From positions 1 to 64,000 of the forward strand of contig PYSS01000050.1 in assembly GCA_003049465.1 (NCBI GenBank): a stretch of 64,000 nt of DNA. The letters run 5' to 3'. This DNA comes from Magnaporthiopsis rhizophila (Eukaryota > Ascomycota > Sordariomycetes > Magnaporthales > Magnaporthaceae). Numbering within the stretch: position 1 is the first letter of the stretch; every line of letters begins with the position of its first letter. Shown in pieces: positions 1-11,694 of the stretch. Under the pieces are notes generated by a model. It did no database searches. It was given only the letters and a program-made list of their open reading frames with translations, and was not told the DNA's origin. Position numbers and translations under genes: made by a program.

Positions 1-260
1 CCCCCGGCCATAGCTAAAGCCAGGCCACCCCCTCGACGCCAGTCCGCCCCCGGGCACGCACGTTGGACGCTCCGGGTTTCATGCGCGCCGCATACATAGC
101 TAGGATCGATCGGGTTGGCGCCTAGGTAGCTACCTGCCAACGTTACCTCTTTGACCGTATCTGAGCACGCGTTCAGCCACACTTGTCCGCGTCGCCGTCA
201 CTCTCGGACCGACCTTGCCCCGCGCCTCCGATCCGATCCGATCCGACCCGACCCGGCGCC
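1..260. other. 5' flank of DOT1
   Basis: Upstream region of the first gene. It holds a palindromic CCTAGGTAGCTACCTG at 121-136, of a kind that recurs in other spacers of this window, and short GATCCGATCC-like repeats at 228-250. No gene is seen. Confidence 0.5.
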
Positions 261-1857
261 ATGGGGATCCTCGGCCAAAAGTCAAAACTGAAGGCGGCGC
301 CGCCCACCATCCGCATTGAGAAGGTCCTCGTCAAGCCGAAGCCGAAGCCCCAACCGAAAGCCGGGCCCTCGGCGGTAGGGCCCCGTGGCAGCCTCGGTGC
401 CGGCTCTGCTCCGCACCAGCCGCTGCGCAGAAGCGCGACCAGCGCATCCCCGCTGCCCTCCTCATCCTCGTTCGGCTCGGATCAGTCGGTGCAGGCCCCG
501 TTGCGCAAGCGCAAGGCTTCCAGTGTCGGCCTCGGCTCCACTCCGCGCAGATCCCCAACCAGCGACCGTGTCGCGTTCGACAACGACTCGGGATCCGACG
601 ACGACGACTGGGAGGAGAGCCTCGATGTGCGGAAGCGACAGCGCACTGCCGACAGCGATCGCGTTGCCGACCCGGACCGTATGCTCGTTGCGCCTTGCCT
701 GACAGAGACGCAGTCCGACGGCAAGGAACGGCCAGAGCCGCGCTTCATACACGCAGCCGACCTCGCGTCGCTTGCCCTCAAGTGCTCGCCCTCGCTTGGC
801 GCGCCGCCGACCGAGGTTGCGGTAAGGCTGCAGTACCCAGGTCTGCGACAGAGAGAACGGTAAGAAAAGGTCCTACGAAGCCAGCCCACAAAATGAACTA
901 TTGTCACGCGCTTTGGTGCTGACGACAACTTTTAGGTATGAGCTTGTTTCTGGGAAGGACATGATCGATGCCGTCCCCGAGATAATACGAGTTATAAAAC
1001 ACGTGGCCGACACCTATCTCAGCGAGAGCGAGGCCCTCCTGATAAACGACCCTGCCAACGGCTTGGTGCGGCAGCTCGAGCGCGCGTCGAGCCCCTCGGT
1101 CCAGGATTACAAGGCATTTCGAACGGCCTTGGACAGATACAACAACCACGTCCTGGCTCTCCGCTCCAGTGGCGCGCTGGCCCGAAATCTCAGCAGTCGA
1201 CACGCCCTCCCCAACGATCTCGTCGCCTTCATACTCGAGCAGGTATATGACCGCACCGTCGCTCCCAAGGTGGAGCTTCTCGCCAAATATGAGAACGGCA
1301 CCGATAATGTCTACGGCGAGCTCCTGCACCCCTTTATAAACGATATCCTGATCCGGAGACTTAACATGACTTCGGGCCAAGTTTTTGTCGACCTCGGCTC
1401 CGGGGTCGGAAACGTCGTGTTGCAGGCGGCTCTCGACATCGGCTGCGAGAGCTGGGGCTGCGAGATGATGGAAAACGCATGCAACCTGGCCGAGGCGCAG
1501 AAGAGGGAGTTCGGCGCGCGTTGTCGGCTGTGGGGGGTGGCTCCGGGCAGGGTCCGGCTGGAACGAGGAGACTTTCGGACGAACCAGAGGATTCATCAAG
1601 CCCTGCTGCGTGCCGATGTTGTGCTGGTGAACAACCAGGCCTTCACGTCGCAGCTCAACGACGACCTTGTGCGCATGTTCCTGGACCTCAAGAGCGGCTG
1701 CAAGATCGTGTCGCTGAAGAGCTTTGTCCACGACCATAAGAACGCACTGAACGATGTCGGAAGCACCATCCTAGACGTCGAGCACCTCACGTACCCCGAA
1801 GGCTATGTGAGCTGGACCGCGGCTGGGGGTACGTTTTGCATTTCGACGAGGAAGTGA
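261..1857 (+). CDS. DOT1: Histone-lysine N-methyltransferase, H3K79-specific (Dot1)
   Basis: Nuclear enzyme that methylates lysine 79 of histone H3 using S-adenosylmethionine, with roles in silencing and DNA-damage signalling. Two exons, 261-859 and 936-1857, give 506 aa. The intron starts GTAAGA and ends TTTTAG and splits an Arg codon. The start is the first ATG; the reading frame stays open upstream only through a non-ATG codon. Residues 1-200 are basic, with Lys-Pro repeats and Ser-rich disorder suited to nucleosome binding. The catalytic domain follows: YGELLHPFINDIL near residue 326, the SAM-binding loop DLGSGVGN at 352-359, an acidic CEMM at 375-378, and a VVLVNNQAF segment. These are hallmarks of the Dot1 fold, which is not a SET domain. 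The N-terminal part is short compared with the yeast protein. The next gene is convergent. Confidence 0.95.
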
Positions 1858-2234
1858 TGCTGTTCCTATTTTTGTTTTCTTGTTGTTAGAAGAGATACCA
1901 CCGATCAGCAATGATTTACATGTATTAGATAGCATGGTTCGAGCAGAAGAGAAACGGAGAGCGATAGAGGAAAAGGTCCGCCTGGAAAGTGTAGAGAAAT
2001 AGAAAGTTTCTCAAAGCCTGGCCACCGTGAGTGGCAGGTAATGAGCATGCACGACAATCCCAGCCCGTCTTGGGCGACTTGGAGCTGTTGCTTTCTGAAT
2101 CTGGGGGAGGGTGGGTACCTATTTACCAGGCAAACCCAGACAGTTGAAGCCTCGAGGATCTATGCCACCGACATGCCAAGAGACTCTTGAGGTGCGCGGT
2201 TTGAGGCATGTCCTTGATGCAGATGACGGAGTCA
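1858..2234. other. Convergent 3' spacer DOT1/ATG16
   Basis: Short spacer between two 3' ends, presumably holding both untranslated regions. I see no additional gene or repeat. Confidence 0.5.
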
Positions 2235-3051
2235 TCATTGTCGTCTCGTGAATAGGGGCTCGTTTGCCAGGTTGAGGGCTTCGGCTTCCTGGCCCTTGCG
2301 CTTCATCCACCGTTCCACAAGTTCCTTGTTGTCGGCTTCGATCTTTGCCTTTTTCTGTTCCGTGACGTTGAGCTGGAGAGTGAGAGCAAGGAGTTCGTCT
2401 TGTACATTCTGCCGTAGGTTTCGGATTTCAGCAATCGTTTTGCTATTGGCTTATCCAGAACCCGGTAATGGGACCCGATGAGCCGTACGATAGATAGCAG
2501 AAAAAAAGGGGGTCGCAAAGCTTTTACCTCGACCAGCTTAGACTTGCCCCGGAGCTCCTCGTCGCGGTCTCTGACCTTGGTCGCGAGGGCGTTGCGCTCT
2601 GACGTCAGCTTGCGGATGGCCTTGGCGTCTTCGGCCGTCTTGGAGCGCAGCCTCTCGAGCTCGCCCTCGGCCGCCTTGACGCGCGACTGGAGCAGCCCCT
2701 GGGCCCTCAGGGCCTCGGCCAGGTCCAGACGGAGCTTCGCGACCGAAGGGTCGGAGGAGGTGGCGGCGACAGCATCCCGCCGGGCCGAGGCCGGGGTGGG
2801 CGGGGTCGGCGCGGCAGCAGCCCCAGAGCCTGTCGTTTCCTGAAGCAGGGCGGCCTTCTCGGCCTCGAGGACGGCTATGCGGTCCTGTAGCTGCGAGCCT
2901 GTGGGGAGGGTTAGCCGACATGGCTTGCGGATGGCTGGGTATCCGGGGAGAGGGATTCCTCCTTACAGGCTTGGATGAGCTCGTGATTGACAGGGTTGTT
3001 CTGCTCTGCCTCTTTCAATGATGCCAGATATTCATCCCGCCAGTCAGGCAT
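2235..3051 (-). CDS. ATG16: Autophagy protein Atg16
   Basis: Coiled-coil subunit of the Atg12-Atg5-Atg16 complex, which directs lipidation of Atg8 on the growing autophagosome membrane. Three exons on the minus strand, 3051-2967, 2898-2528 and 2408-2235, join in frame to 209 aa, a usual length for fungal Atg16, which lacks the WD40 half of animal ATG16L1. The N-terminus MPDWRDEYLASLKEAE is the conserved Atg5-binding helix. An Ala/Pro-rich linker precedes a long heptad region (residues ~75-200). The last exon begins with NVQDELLALTLQLN, which fits the conserved dimerisation coil and decides the acceptor; an AG closer to the donor would give a stop. The ORF ends LFTRRQ, a variable tail. It is divergent from VPS16, so the two genes share a 579-bp upstream region. 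Confidence 0.93.
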
Positions 3052-3630
3052 TGTTCTGTCTTAGTGCGGATGGGATGAGCCGGTGGCCGTTTCGCTTTGG
3101 GCCGTCTATGTAACTCGGTGATTGGCATGGATCAATGAATCTATCTCTGTGCTGGAGGCCAGCTGAGGGTGGGGATGTGGTGCGGTCAATGGCACGGTTA
3201 GTGTAGGGCTCAATCAGTGCCTCCTGGCCCCTGCTGAGGCCCTGAATTATGACGCACGGCTTAGGCGTGCCTGCTAGGGTGAGTGCTGTTACGCGCGGCC
3301 CGTGCGTGGTTAGAATAGCTGGTCAGCGGTGATGAGATGGAGCACAACCAGCCACCGAGATAGCGCGACTGATCAACCGAGCTGCTGGCTGGAAGAAGAC
3401 GAGAGAATCAAAAATCGAGAAAGAAATACGGCGAGGAAAAGAAATTATTGAAACAGGGAAAAAGACGCCCAACCCTCGGCTGCGGCCCGCTCTAGATCGA
3501 GCCCAAGGACTACCGGCTCGCTTCTTGGCGCGTCCAGCTACACCAAGCCGAGGTGGGAAGATGAGGTGACGCCGTTGGGCTTGACCCGCGCAACGAATCC
3601 CAGCACATATCCGCCGCCGCAGCCGCCGCC
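3052..3630. promoter_or_regulatory. Divergent promoter region ATG16/VPS16
   Basis: 579 bp between two divergent starts, so it must hold both promoters and 5' leaders. No canonical element stands out to me, and I see no separate gene. Confidence 0.5.
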
Positions 3631-6319
3631 ATGGAGCTGAGCCCGACGGCAAGCTGGGAGCAGGTGGGGGACCGCTACTACCGCAAGGTGCAGCTCTACA
3701 CGGCCGTCTTCGACCAGGACCTGGACCTGGACAACTACGTCGTGGCCGGCGCCCCGGACGCCGGCGCCGTGGCCCTGTACCTCGATGAGAACAAGCTGGT
3801 CGAGTACCGGGCCGGCAAGGCGCGCAAGCCTAGCATCGACGTCTACAGCTGCGCCGGCAAGCTGCTGCGTTCCATCCCCTGGGACAAGGGCTCCGTCCGC
3901 GGCCTGGGCTGGTCCGAGGGCGAGTGCCTGCTCGTCGTCACGCACGACGGCACCGTGCGCTGCTACTACGGCCTGCAGCACGACTTCACCCAGTTCTCGC
4001 TCGGCCACGGCGCCGAAGAGTACGGCGTCCAGGCGTGCCTCTTCTACGACACGGGGCTCGTCGCCCTGCTGTCCAACAACACCCTCGTGTCCGTCTCGTC
4101 CTACACCGAGCCGCGCCCGCGCGCCCTGGCCGCCGCCCCTGAGGGCCCCGTGCACTCGTGGGCCCTGATACCGCCGCGCTACACCCTCTCACGCTCCGTC
4201 GAGGTGCTCCTCAGCATCGGCCAGACCGTCTACGTCGCCGACGCCAGCGAGTGCGAGGACCGCTTCCTCGACATCGGCCCCTTCAGCCACATGGGCGTCT
4301 CGCCCAACGGCAAGTTCGCCGCCCTCTACACCCCCGCCGGCCACGTCCATGTCATCACGTGCGACTTTCAGACCCGCCTGAGCGAGCACGACCTCAAGTC
4401 GCGCATCCCGCCAAAGTACGTCAGCTGGTGTGGCAACGACGCCGTCGTCGTCGCCTGGGAGGACGAGATCCACCTCGTCGGCCCCGGCGCCGCCGTCGCC
4501 ACCTTTCTGTATGATGGTCGCATCCACGTCGTCCAGGACCACGACGGCGTCCGCGTGCTGACCAACGAGTCCTGCGACTTCATCCAAAAGGTGCCCGACG
4601 TCACCGAGGAGGTCTTCCGTCTGGGCACCGAGTCGCCCGCCTCCATCCTGCTCGACGCCGTGGGCCAGCTCGAGATGCAGTCGCCCAAGGCCGACGACAA
4701 CATCCAGCTGATCAGGGGCAACCTGACCGAGGCCGTCGACAGGTGCGTCAGCGCCGCCGGCCAGGAGTTCAGCATACACTGGCAGAAGCAGCTCCTCAAG
4801 GCCGCCTCGTTCGGCAAGTCGGTCCTCGACATCTACAACAGCGACGACTTTGTCGACATGTGCGAGACCTTGCGCGTGCTCAACGCCGTGCGCTTTTACG
4901 AGATTGGCCTCCCTCTCTCGCTCGAGCAGTACCAGCGCCTCGGCCCCGACCGCCTCATCGACCGCCTCCTCGACAGGCACGAATACCAGCTGGCCCTGCG
5001 CGTCGCCGGTTACCTGCGTCTGCCCACGGACCGCGTCTACGTACACTGGGCCTGCGCCAAGGTTCGCCTCGGGACCGACGACGACGACGCCATTGCGCGC
5101 ATGGTGGTGGGGAAGCTGTCGGGCAAGCCGGGCATTTCGTTCGAGGCCATCGCGCGGGCAGCCTACGACGAGGGCCGCGGCCGCCTCGCCACTGAGCTGC
5201 TCAACCACGAGCCACGCGCAGGCCGCCAGGTGCCGCTCCTGCTGTCCATGGAGGAAGGGGAGCTGGCGCTGGACAAGGCGGTCGAGAGCGGCGACACGGA
5301 CCTGGTGCTCGTGGTGCTGCACGCGCTGCGCCGCAAGCTGCCGCTGGCCGCCTTCTTCCGTGTCGTCAACCGGCGTCCCGTGGCGACGGCGCTGGTCGAG
5401 GCCGCAGCGGCCCGCGACGGCGACAACTCGCTGCTCAAGGACCTCTACTACCAGGAGGACCGGCGCCTGGACGGCGCCAGCGTGTTCCTGCGCGAGGCCC
5501 TGCGGCAGCCCGACGCGCGCACCGCCGGCGATAAGATGGCGCTGGCCGCGCGCCTGCTCAGCGACAACGCCCGCGAGAGTGCCTTTGAGCTCCGCGCGCT
5601 CAAGGAGTCGGCCACCCTGCTGCGCATGCAGGAGGCCTTTGACCGTGACCTCACCGATTCCTTCACCGGCCTGAGCGTCAACGAGACAATGTTCAAGCTG
5701 ATCCGACTGGGCTATTATGGACGCGCAAAGAAGATACAGAGCGAGTTCAAGGTGCCCGAGAGGGTTGCATGGTGGATCCGGTGAGTCGATCTCGTGCTGC
5801 TCCTTGCTCGGAGTTTTGACTACGTGTATTATAAATGCTGACATGACATCACCCCCCGACTCCCATGACCAGACTTCGAGCTCTTGTGGCCAAGCGAGAC
5901 TGGAACGAAATCGAAGAGATAGCCAAGGCCCGCAAGAGCCCCATAGGCTGGGAGGTGAGTGTCTCTAGGCTCCGCAAAGACTCCCCAGACCCGAAAGATC
6001 CGGAACGCTGGGACCCAACTCAACTGATCGACTTGACCTGACTGACACATGGCGGGAACAAATCGAAAAGCCATTCTTTAATCTGATATTGCAAGCGGGC
6101 AACCCACGCCTCGCCTCGACCTTTATTCCCAAGTGCACAACCATCAAGGAGGGGACATCCATCACAATGTATGAAAAGTGCGGAATGAACGTGCGGGCGG
6201 CAGAGGAGGCGGTGCGCCTCAAGAACAGGGACGAGTGGACGAGGCTGCTCGAGGCTGCGGGCCGCAACACGGCCGACGGGGTCGAGATTGAACGGCTGGG
6301 CCAGGTCGTGTTCAAGTAA
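3631..6319 (+). CDS. VPS16: Vacuolar protein sorting subunit Vps16 (HOPS/CORVET core)
   Basis: Core subunit of the HOPS and CORVET tethering complexes that drive endosome and vacuole fusion; it pairs with Vps33. Exons 3631-5780, 5873-5954 and 6071-6319 give 826 aa, typical of the family. The start context is GCCGCCATGG. Residues 1-~400 form a beta-propeller-like region (ASWEQVGDRYYRKVQLY near the start, then WDKGSVRGLGWSEGE). Residues ~420-826 form the alpha-solenoid Vps16_C region ending EIERLGQVVFK. Exon 2 encodes RALVAKRDWNEIEEIAKARK and exon 3 opens with PFFNLILQAGNP, both agreeing with the family. A long minus-strand open frame inside exon 1 is only a shadow of its strong codon bias. The following gene is convergent, 1.2 kb away. 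Confidence 0.96.
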
Positions 6320-7548
6320 TAGGCTGGTCGGGCGAGCCATACATCATTGGATCGGGCATCTACGTATGTACTGCGTACTATGTACTCATCCATATAATAC
6401 ATACACTGTACCGAAGTACCTTTTGGTCAGGACATTGTGCGGGTTGGGTAGGTTAGATGCCATGGTCAGGGGTATACCATGATCCAGCCTCCATGTGTTC
6501 TAGGACGGACCATGCGCTGAGTCTCGGGGACGCCACACACAATAAATATGACGCAGGCGCTTTGATTTAACTGACCGACTTGCTGCTTCTGCTGCGCAGT
6601 GGTCATGATGTGATAGCAAGCTAAGAACAAGTAGGCCAAGCGAATATGTCCAAAAACTTAATGTGAAGCAAAAAGAGACGAGACGAATGTCGGAGCGTTA
6701 TTCACCAAGACTAGGTAGGTAATTTTCGCGGTAGTGAGCAAGATTAGTAGGGAGCACTTGGTTCGAGCGAAAACGCACGCACGCACGCACGTAATGGCCG
6801 GGACCGGACCGGCGAAGCAAAACACAAAAAGGCGCTTGGTTGAGCCACTTAAGACGCAGAGATTTGGGTGCCAAAAAAAGAACGAGAACGCCATGATGCT
6901 AAAAACAAGCTGTCCAAAACAACAGACCTCCCAGAAACGGTCGACCACCAGGGGAGCTTTCTCGGAAATGCTTGAGAATAAAGCAGAAAGCAGACAAGAC
7001 GCGGAAAGAAAGAAAAAAAAAAACGGGTCGACAAAGCCTCACCATTAATGACGGAAAGAATTAGAAACACGCAAGGAGGGAAATGTGACATGGGAGGGGA
7101 GGTAGCAAAAGGGCGCAAAAGGGTACAATAAAGCAAGATAAGAGAGGCAAAAACAGAATAAAGGGGCAAGTGGTAGATACGTAGATACCGATGGAATTTT
7201 GCTGACGGACGGACGGACGGACGGCACAGAGTATGTCCGTCCAAGCCCGCCACAAAATATTTGTCCATCCTTCGCCAAAACAAAAAGTTTCATGCTGGGG
7301 GAAATCATGTGTTTGACCAGTTAGGGCTTGGCGAGCACATATGCGGCATAGAACGTGGGGGACTACTGGTCGAGTCCTCCAGTCTCTCAAAAGAAATATA
7401 TACCATCGTAACCCAAACTCCCAAGCCGAGACGCAGCCGCAAAGTATCCCCCACTCCTGCGGCTGTCCGTGACCCATCAGCTGCTTGGGCATCTCCGTGG
7501 AACGTAGAGGTGATAGCTAGCTGTTCAGCTTGATATGCAGAGCGCCCC
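6320..7548. other. Convergent spacer VPS16/DMA1
   Basis: 1.2 kb between two 3' ends. It contains simple repeats: (GCAC)n near 6775-6791 and (GGAC)n near 7203-7224, plus purine-rich, A-rich tracts near 7000-7030. The short open frames are AT-rich and look non-coding. I see no gene. Confidence 0.5.
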
Positions 7549-10011
7549 TCATGCCCTTGCAATGTCGTCGATACTGGTTAACTGGGCTGTTGCATTGTGT
7601 CCCGGCGCACCGGCGGCCGTCGTGCTGGCTGCGGCCGTCGTGGGCGGGCCCGCCCTCATACGGACTCCACTGCCGTCGAACACCCATGGCCCGGCGTCGT
7701 TCCTTGGCGTGATCGGTCCTTCGACGGCATGGAGCAGCGCGGGGGCGTGGCGCGTCGGTGATGGCGTTCGTGTATCACGCTCCTCGGAGCCGGATCCCGA
7801 GGCTTCAGCGTCCAAGGTCACACCAGATGTGGCCCCCTGAGCAGCCAGGCGGCGAGAAGAGGCACTCGACGGCATACGGGGGATCGGAAGCGGGGTCGAC
7901 GTTGCGTGAGACGCCTGTGCTTGTGGGGATGACGGAGTTGTTGTGGCCGTCGACGATGGCGGAACCGGAAGCGCGGCCGTGTCGCCGGTTTCAGCCACGG
8001 TCACCGCTGGAGGGACGGGCACTGGCGCCGGCACCGGCAGCAGGGAGGCCGACGCGGATGGCGTCCCGTTGACGTTGGCGGCTGCGGCAGTCGATGTCCC
8101 TTCCCCGTTGGTCTCAGGCCCGCCGATAGCGCTGTCGTCCAAGTCCGAGTCCAGCTGCTCCCACTCTTCCGGATCCTCGACCTCGGCTTCGAGATCGGCG
8201 GCGGCGCGGCAGTTTGGACAGATAAAGATGGGGTACTGTGGGGACGCGAGCAGGCTACGGATGCACTTGTAGTGCCACGTGTGGGAGCACGGGGCTACAA
8301 ACAGACACTGGCAGGGCTACACAGGGTTGGTTGTTTGTTAGTAGCCGGAGGACAAAAAGCTGCCACTGCTGCTGGATGATGGATTATATCAAAGGGCAAA
8401 AGCCAGATGAGCGAGTGAGCTTACCGCGATCGAATTCAGGCATATCGAGCAGTCCTGCGAGGTCTGGCTCGAAGCGCCACCATCGCCAGATTTGGTCATA
8501 TTACGTAGCCTCTTGTGAGTGTTCATGCTGGCGCGACAGAGGGGTGGGCTGCAGTCAGTACAAGAGGGGAGACGTGCATATAGATATCAACAGGACGGGA
8601 AGGGGCCAGCGTCGGCTACGTACTTGAAGGCATTGAGCTTGCTCTGCCACCCACGGTTCAGCTCTAGGCGCATCTTGACGCAGCGAAAAATCATCTCCTC
8701 GCCGCCCTTGAAGTCGATGCCAAGCTGGACGATGTCGCCATCATTTATGGGGAACGGCTTCGACTCGGTGCCGGGAGGACTCAGCCTGATGTGGTTCAGG
8801 AATGTGCCTGACGAACTCTTGACATCCCTGATGTACCACTTGCCGCCCTCGTGCCAGAATTCGCAGTGTCTCCGACTGACGACCTTGGACTTGAAGCCGA
8901 CGGGAGCGGCCGAGGGCACATTGACGGGCACGTTGGGCTGGGCGTCGCGCTCGGAGTAACGGCCGACACGGATGATCTCAGTCCCGGTAGGCAGAGTCCT
9001 GGAAACGGGGCTGAACGTGAGGGACGGACGGGTGGCGCGGGGATCGTAGAAGGTCGAGAAGCGGATCGAGGGCATGGCTTCGGAGCCGGACCCGCCGCCC
9101 TGGGCGAGGACAGCCGCCTCGGAGGCGGTGGCAGCACGTGTCCGGGTCATGGAGCCAGCGCCGATGCCTCGGTCCGGCTCTACCACGGCAAGGCTCTCTG
9201 GCGAAGGGGGTGCGTCGGCGGGCGGCGGTGGCGGCGCCGCGGCGGCAGGGGACGGTTGAGTCGTGAGCGCCGGCGCAGACTGCGACGGGGCGGGCGGGAA
9301 AAGGGCGGCGACGGGCGACGGGATAGGGGACGCGGGGACGGGCCCTTGAGACGACAACGGGCTGGTGCTGCGCGACCGAGACCAGGAGGCGGGGAAGATG
9401 GACGACGAGGCAGAGGCCGAGGTCGTCGACGGGGTGGCGGTGGCGATTGCGCGAGAATTGGGCGACGATGAACTGACGGTCCGGAAGAGGCTGGCGACGG
9501 GCCTGCGGGAGGTGGTAGGGATTGGCGCAGCGTCGGTGGTGCTGGCGTCGCTGGGACCGCTGTTGTTATTGTTGTTGTTATTATTGTTGGCGGTGGTGGC
9601 GGTGGTGGTTGTGGTGGTTGTGGTTGTGGTAGTGGTGGTAGTGGTGCTGTCGCTCAGGTGGGCAGATTGCGAGTGGGTATGATGGGGCGATGGTTGTTGT
9701 GGTGGTGTCGGGGGGTTCTGGGGTCGAGGCCTGACGGCGACGGTGTGAGCGGGGTTGGCGTGATCGGGGCTGTGGTGGTTGTTGTGGTTGTGGTCGCGCG
9801 TCAGGGTCAGGCTCTTCTTCTTGAGATATGAGTTGAGGCCCAGCAGACGGCTGCTCCGGCTGCCGCTGGTGCTATTGTGGCTGTGGCTGTGGCCGTTGGC
9901 AGATGATGGCGACGATGCCCTGGCGGCGACCGGTGGGGACGAGCTGAGGATCAGGGCCGGCGAGGAGGGCGCTGGGGCCGGGTGCTGGGAGGACGACGAC
10001 GCAGCCGACAT
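7549..10011 (-). CDS. DMA1: FHA-RING E3 ubiquitin ligase, Dma1 family
   Basis: Dma1/Dma2/Chfr-like ubiquitin ligase; in yeasts this family delays mitotic exit or septation when the spindle is disturbed. Exons 10011-8624, 8527-8425 and 8316-7549 give 752 aa. Residues 1-~330 are low-complexity and include runs of Thr and Asn. An FHA domain lies at ~340-455 (IIRVGRYSERD, SRRHCEFWHEGG, SSGTFLNHIRLS), which reads phospho-threonine. The RING-H2 finger follows: C489, C492, C507, H509, H512, C515, C530, C533. Intron 2 splits the finger between its second and third ligands, and joining restores the spacing. A ~220-aa Ser/Thr/Pro-rich tail follows. This domain order (FHA then RING) identifies the Dma1 group. 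It is divergent from the MPP-alpha gene across 1.7 kb. Confidence 0.94.
9561..9652. repeat. Trinucleotide repeat tract coding Asn and Thr runs
   Basis: Imperfect TTG/TTA and GGTGGT/TGTGGT triplets inside DMA1 exon 1. On the coding strand they encode a Thr run followed by an Asn run in the disordered N-terminal region, before the FHA domain. The length is likely to vary between isolates. Confidence 0.8.
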
Positions 10012-11694
10012 TTAGACTGCGCGTGCGAGAGCTGCGGGAGCGGCAAGGAGGCTATTCCTTGGGATGTTGTTTGGCATGGACTTCCGAATCGATTCCCCGG
10101 TCTGCGTCGTGCCGACTCCCAATGCGGCCGACTGGCTTGCAACTTTCAGTGGTGGGTACGCGGCGCTGGGCGGCGCTGGCGCTGGCGCCTGAACGGGCAC
10201 TGAATGACTGGTAAAACAGTGGTGGCGGCTCGCTGCCTGCTGGTGGCGCTGCTTCTGGTGCTGCTTTCTGGTGCTGTTTCTGCCCGTGTCAAGTTCGGCT
10301 GCCGCTGTTTTGCCAGCTATGGAAAGAGCCAACGGCGTGTGGTCCCAAATGTCAGGCAGGACGGCCAACCAGAGCAGAGACGGTGCGAAGGCGGGTTTGA
10401 GCGCGTTCTTAATGCATACCAGCATACATCAAAAAGGAGCACAGACCGGCCACTCCATACCACCTACCTACCTAGGTCGTGAGCGTTGGTCTGGTCTGGT
10501 CTGGGGTCTGATCTCGTCTGGCGGCGGCTCGGTCTGGCTTACACAGGACACGGGCAGCCAGCTGGATCTAAACAGTGGAGGGACTCAACGTGGGGGAGAG
10601 CTTGAGGTTGGCGTCGCCAGAAACTCTGCAGGCCGGTCCCGGCACATCAATCTATGCGGGCTGAAGTCTTGAGGTTGTCTTGACGTGCGGGAACAGGCCA
10701 GGCTTCCTGGTTTTGCCTTTCCGACATGCGCCCTGGTTGGATGGTCCTCGACTCGCCACCAGGCATGATCCATCCATCGGGCCATTTACTACGGACAAGC
10801 GAGGAGGCTGCTAGATACATAAATGACCTTTTCGTCCAGACAACCGAGATTCAAAGAAACTCGATAATAAATAAAGGGGGTGGATACAGACGTCACATGC
10901 GAGGGTTACCCTCATGGCGTTATTCTCCCTGTTCTTCCCGTGATGCAGAAGCGATTGGATACCCCCACACACGCGCGCATACAAAGAACCAAAGCACACA
11001 CATGCGCACCCGGCCGGTGAGGGCTGACTTTGGGCGGGCACGTTGTGTCCAGCGCAGACGGCTTGCGGTCAAGCTGATAATGCATGTGTCAAACGTGCTG
11101 TGAGACGGTCGCCTGAACGGACATGGCGTCGTCTGGTCCCTGAAGGCCCGACTGTTGCCTTCCCCGGCGTTGAGGTTGCTAATACGCTACGCCTCCTCTG
11201 CGTGATAGTGCCGTCCGAGCACTTGAGCAAGATTCTATACTGGAGCCTGGAACCTGGGGGCTCACGTGGAGGAGACCGCTGATCGATGGACCCACCCACT
11301 TCCCTGCGGTGGCTTCCATTTCCAACGGGAGGTGGGTGTGCCCGTCTAAGGGGACTATGATGAGAAAAAAAAATCTTTATCGATAACAAGAACCCCATCC
11401 CGTCTGCACGACTGTCGGGCCTCCCGCGCGGGCAACGACGTACCAAAAGGTCCATCCGTCTCATCGAATCCGCTCCACGGGCTTCGCCTACTCGACGCCG
11501 TGAATTCCTTGTCAAGCTTGCCCGAACTTGCGATCCATGCGAAACAGTGTTGGTCTGTCATCGCCGCCCGCCTGACTTGCCCCGCCTCGATTTAGGTGGC
11601 CAACTCTCGCCGTCCCCGCTAGCGGCAAAGAGAGACAGAGAGCGCGGCCTCGGCGGGCCAGCCTTTCCATAGCTCCCCTAGACAACTGCACGTC
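10012..11694. promoter_or_regulatory. Divergent upstream region DMA1/MPP-alpha
   Basis: 1.7 kb holding the promoters and 5' leaders of two divergent genes. It contains a CACCTACCTACCTAGGTC motif at 10461-10478. The short open frames here lack family resemblance and lack the GC3 bias of neighbouring genes, so I call none. Confidence 0.5.

Noticed and set aside
4189..5844. 551-codon minus-strand open frame
   Set aside because: It lies entirely antisense to VPS16 exon 1 and arises from the high GC3 of that gene. Its product is a low-complexity Val/Glu/Ala/Gly sequence with no family resemblance.
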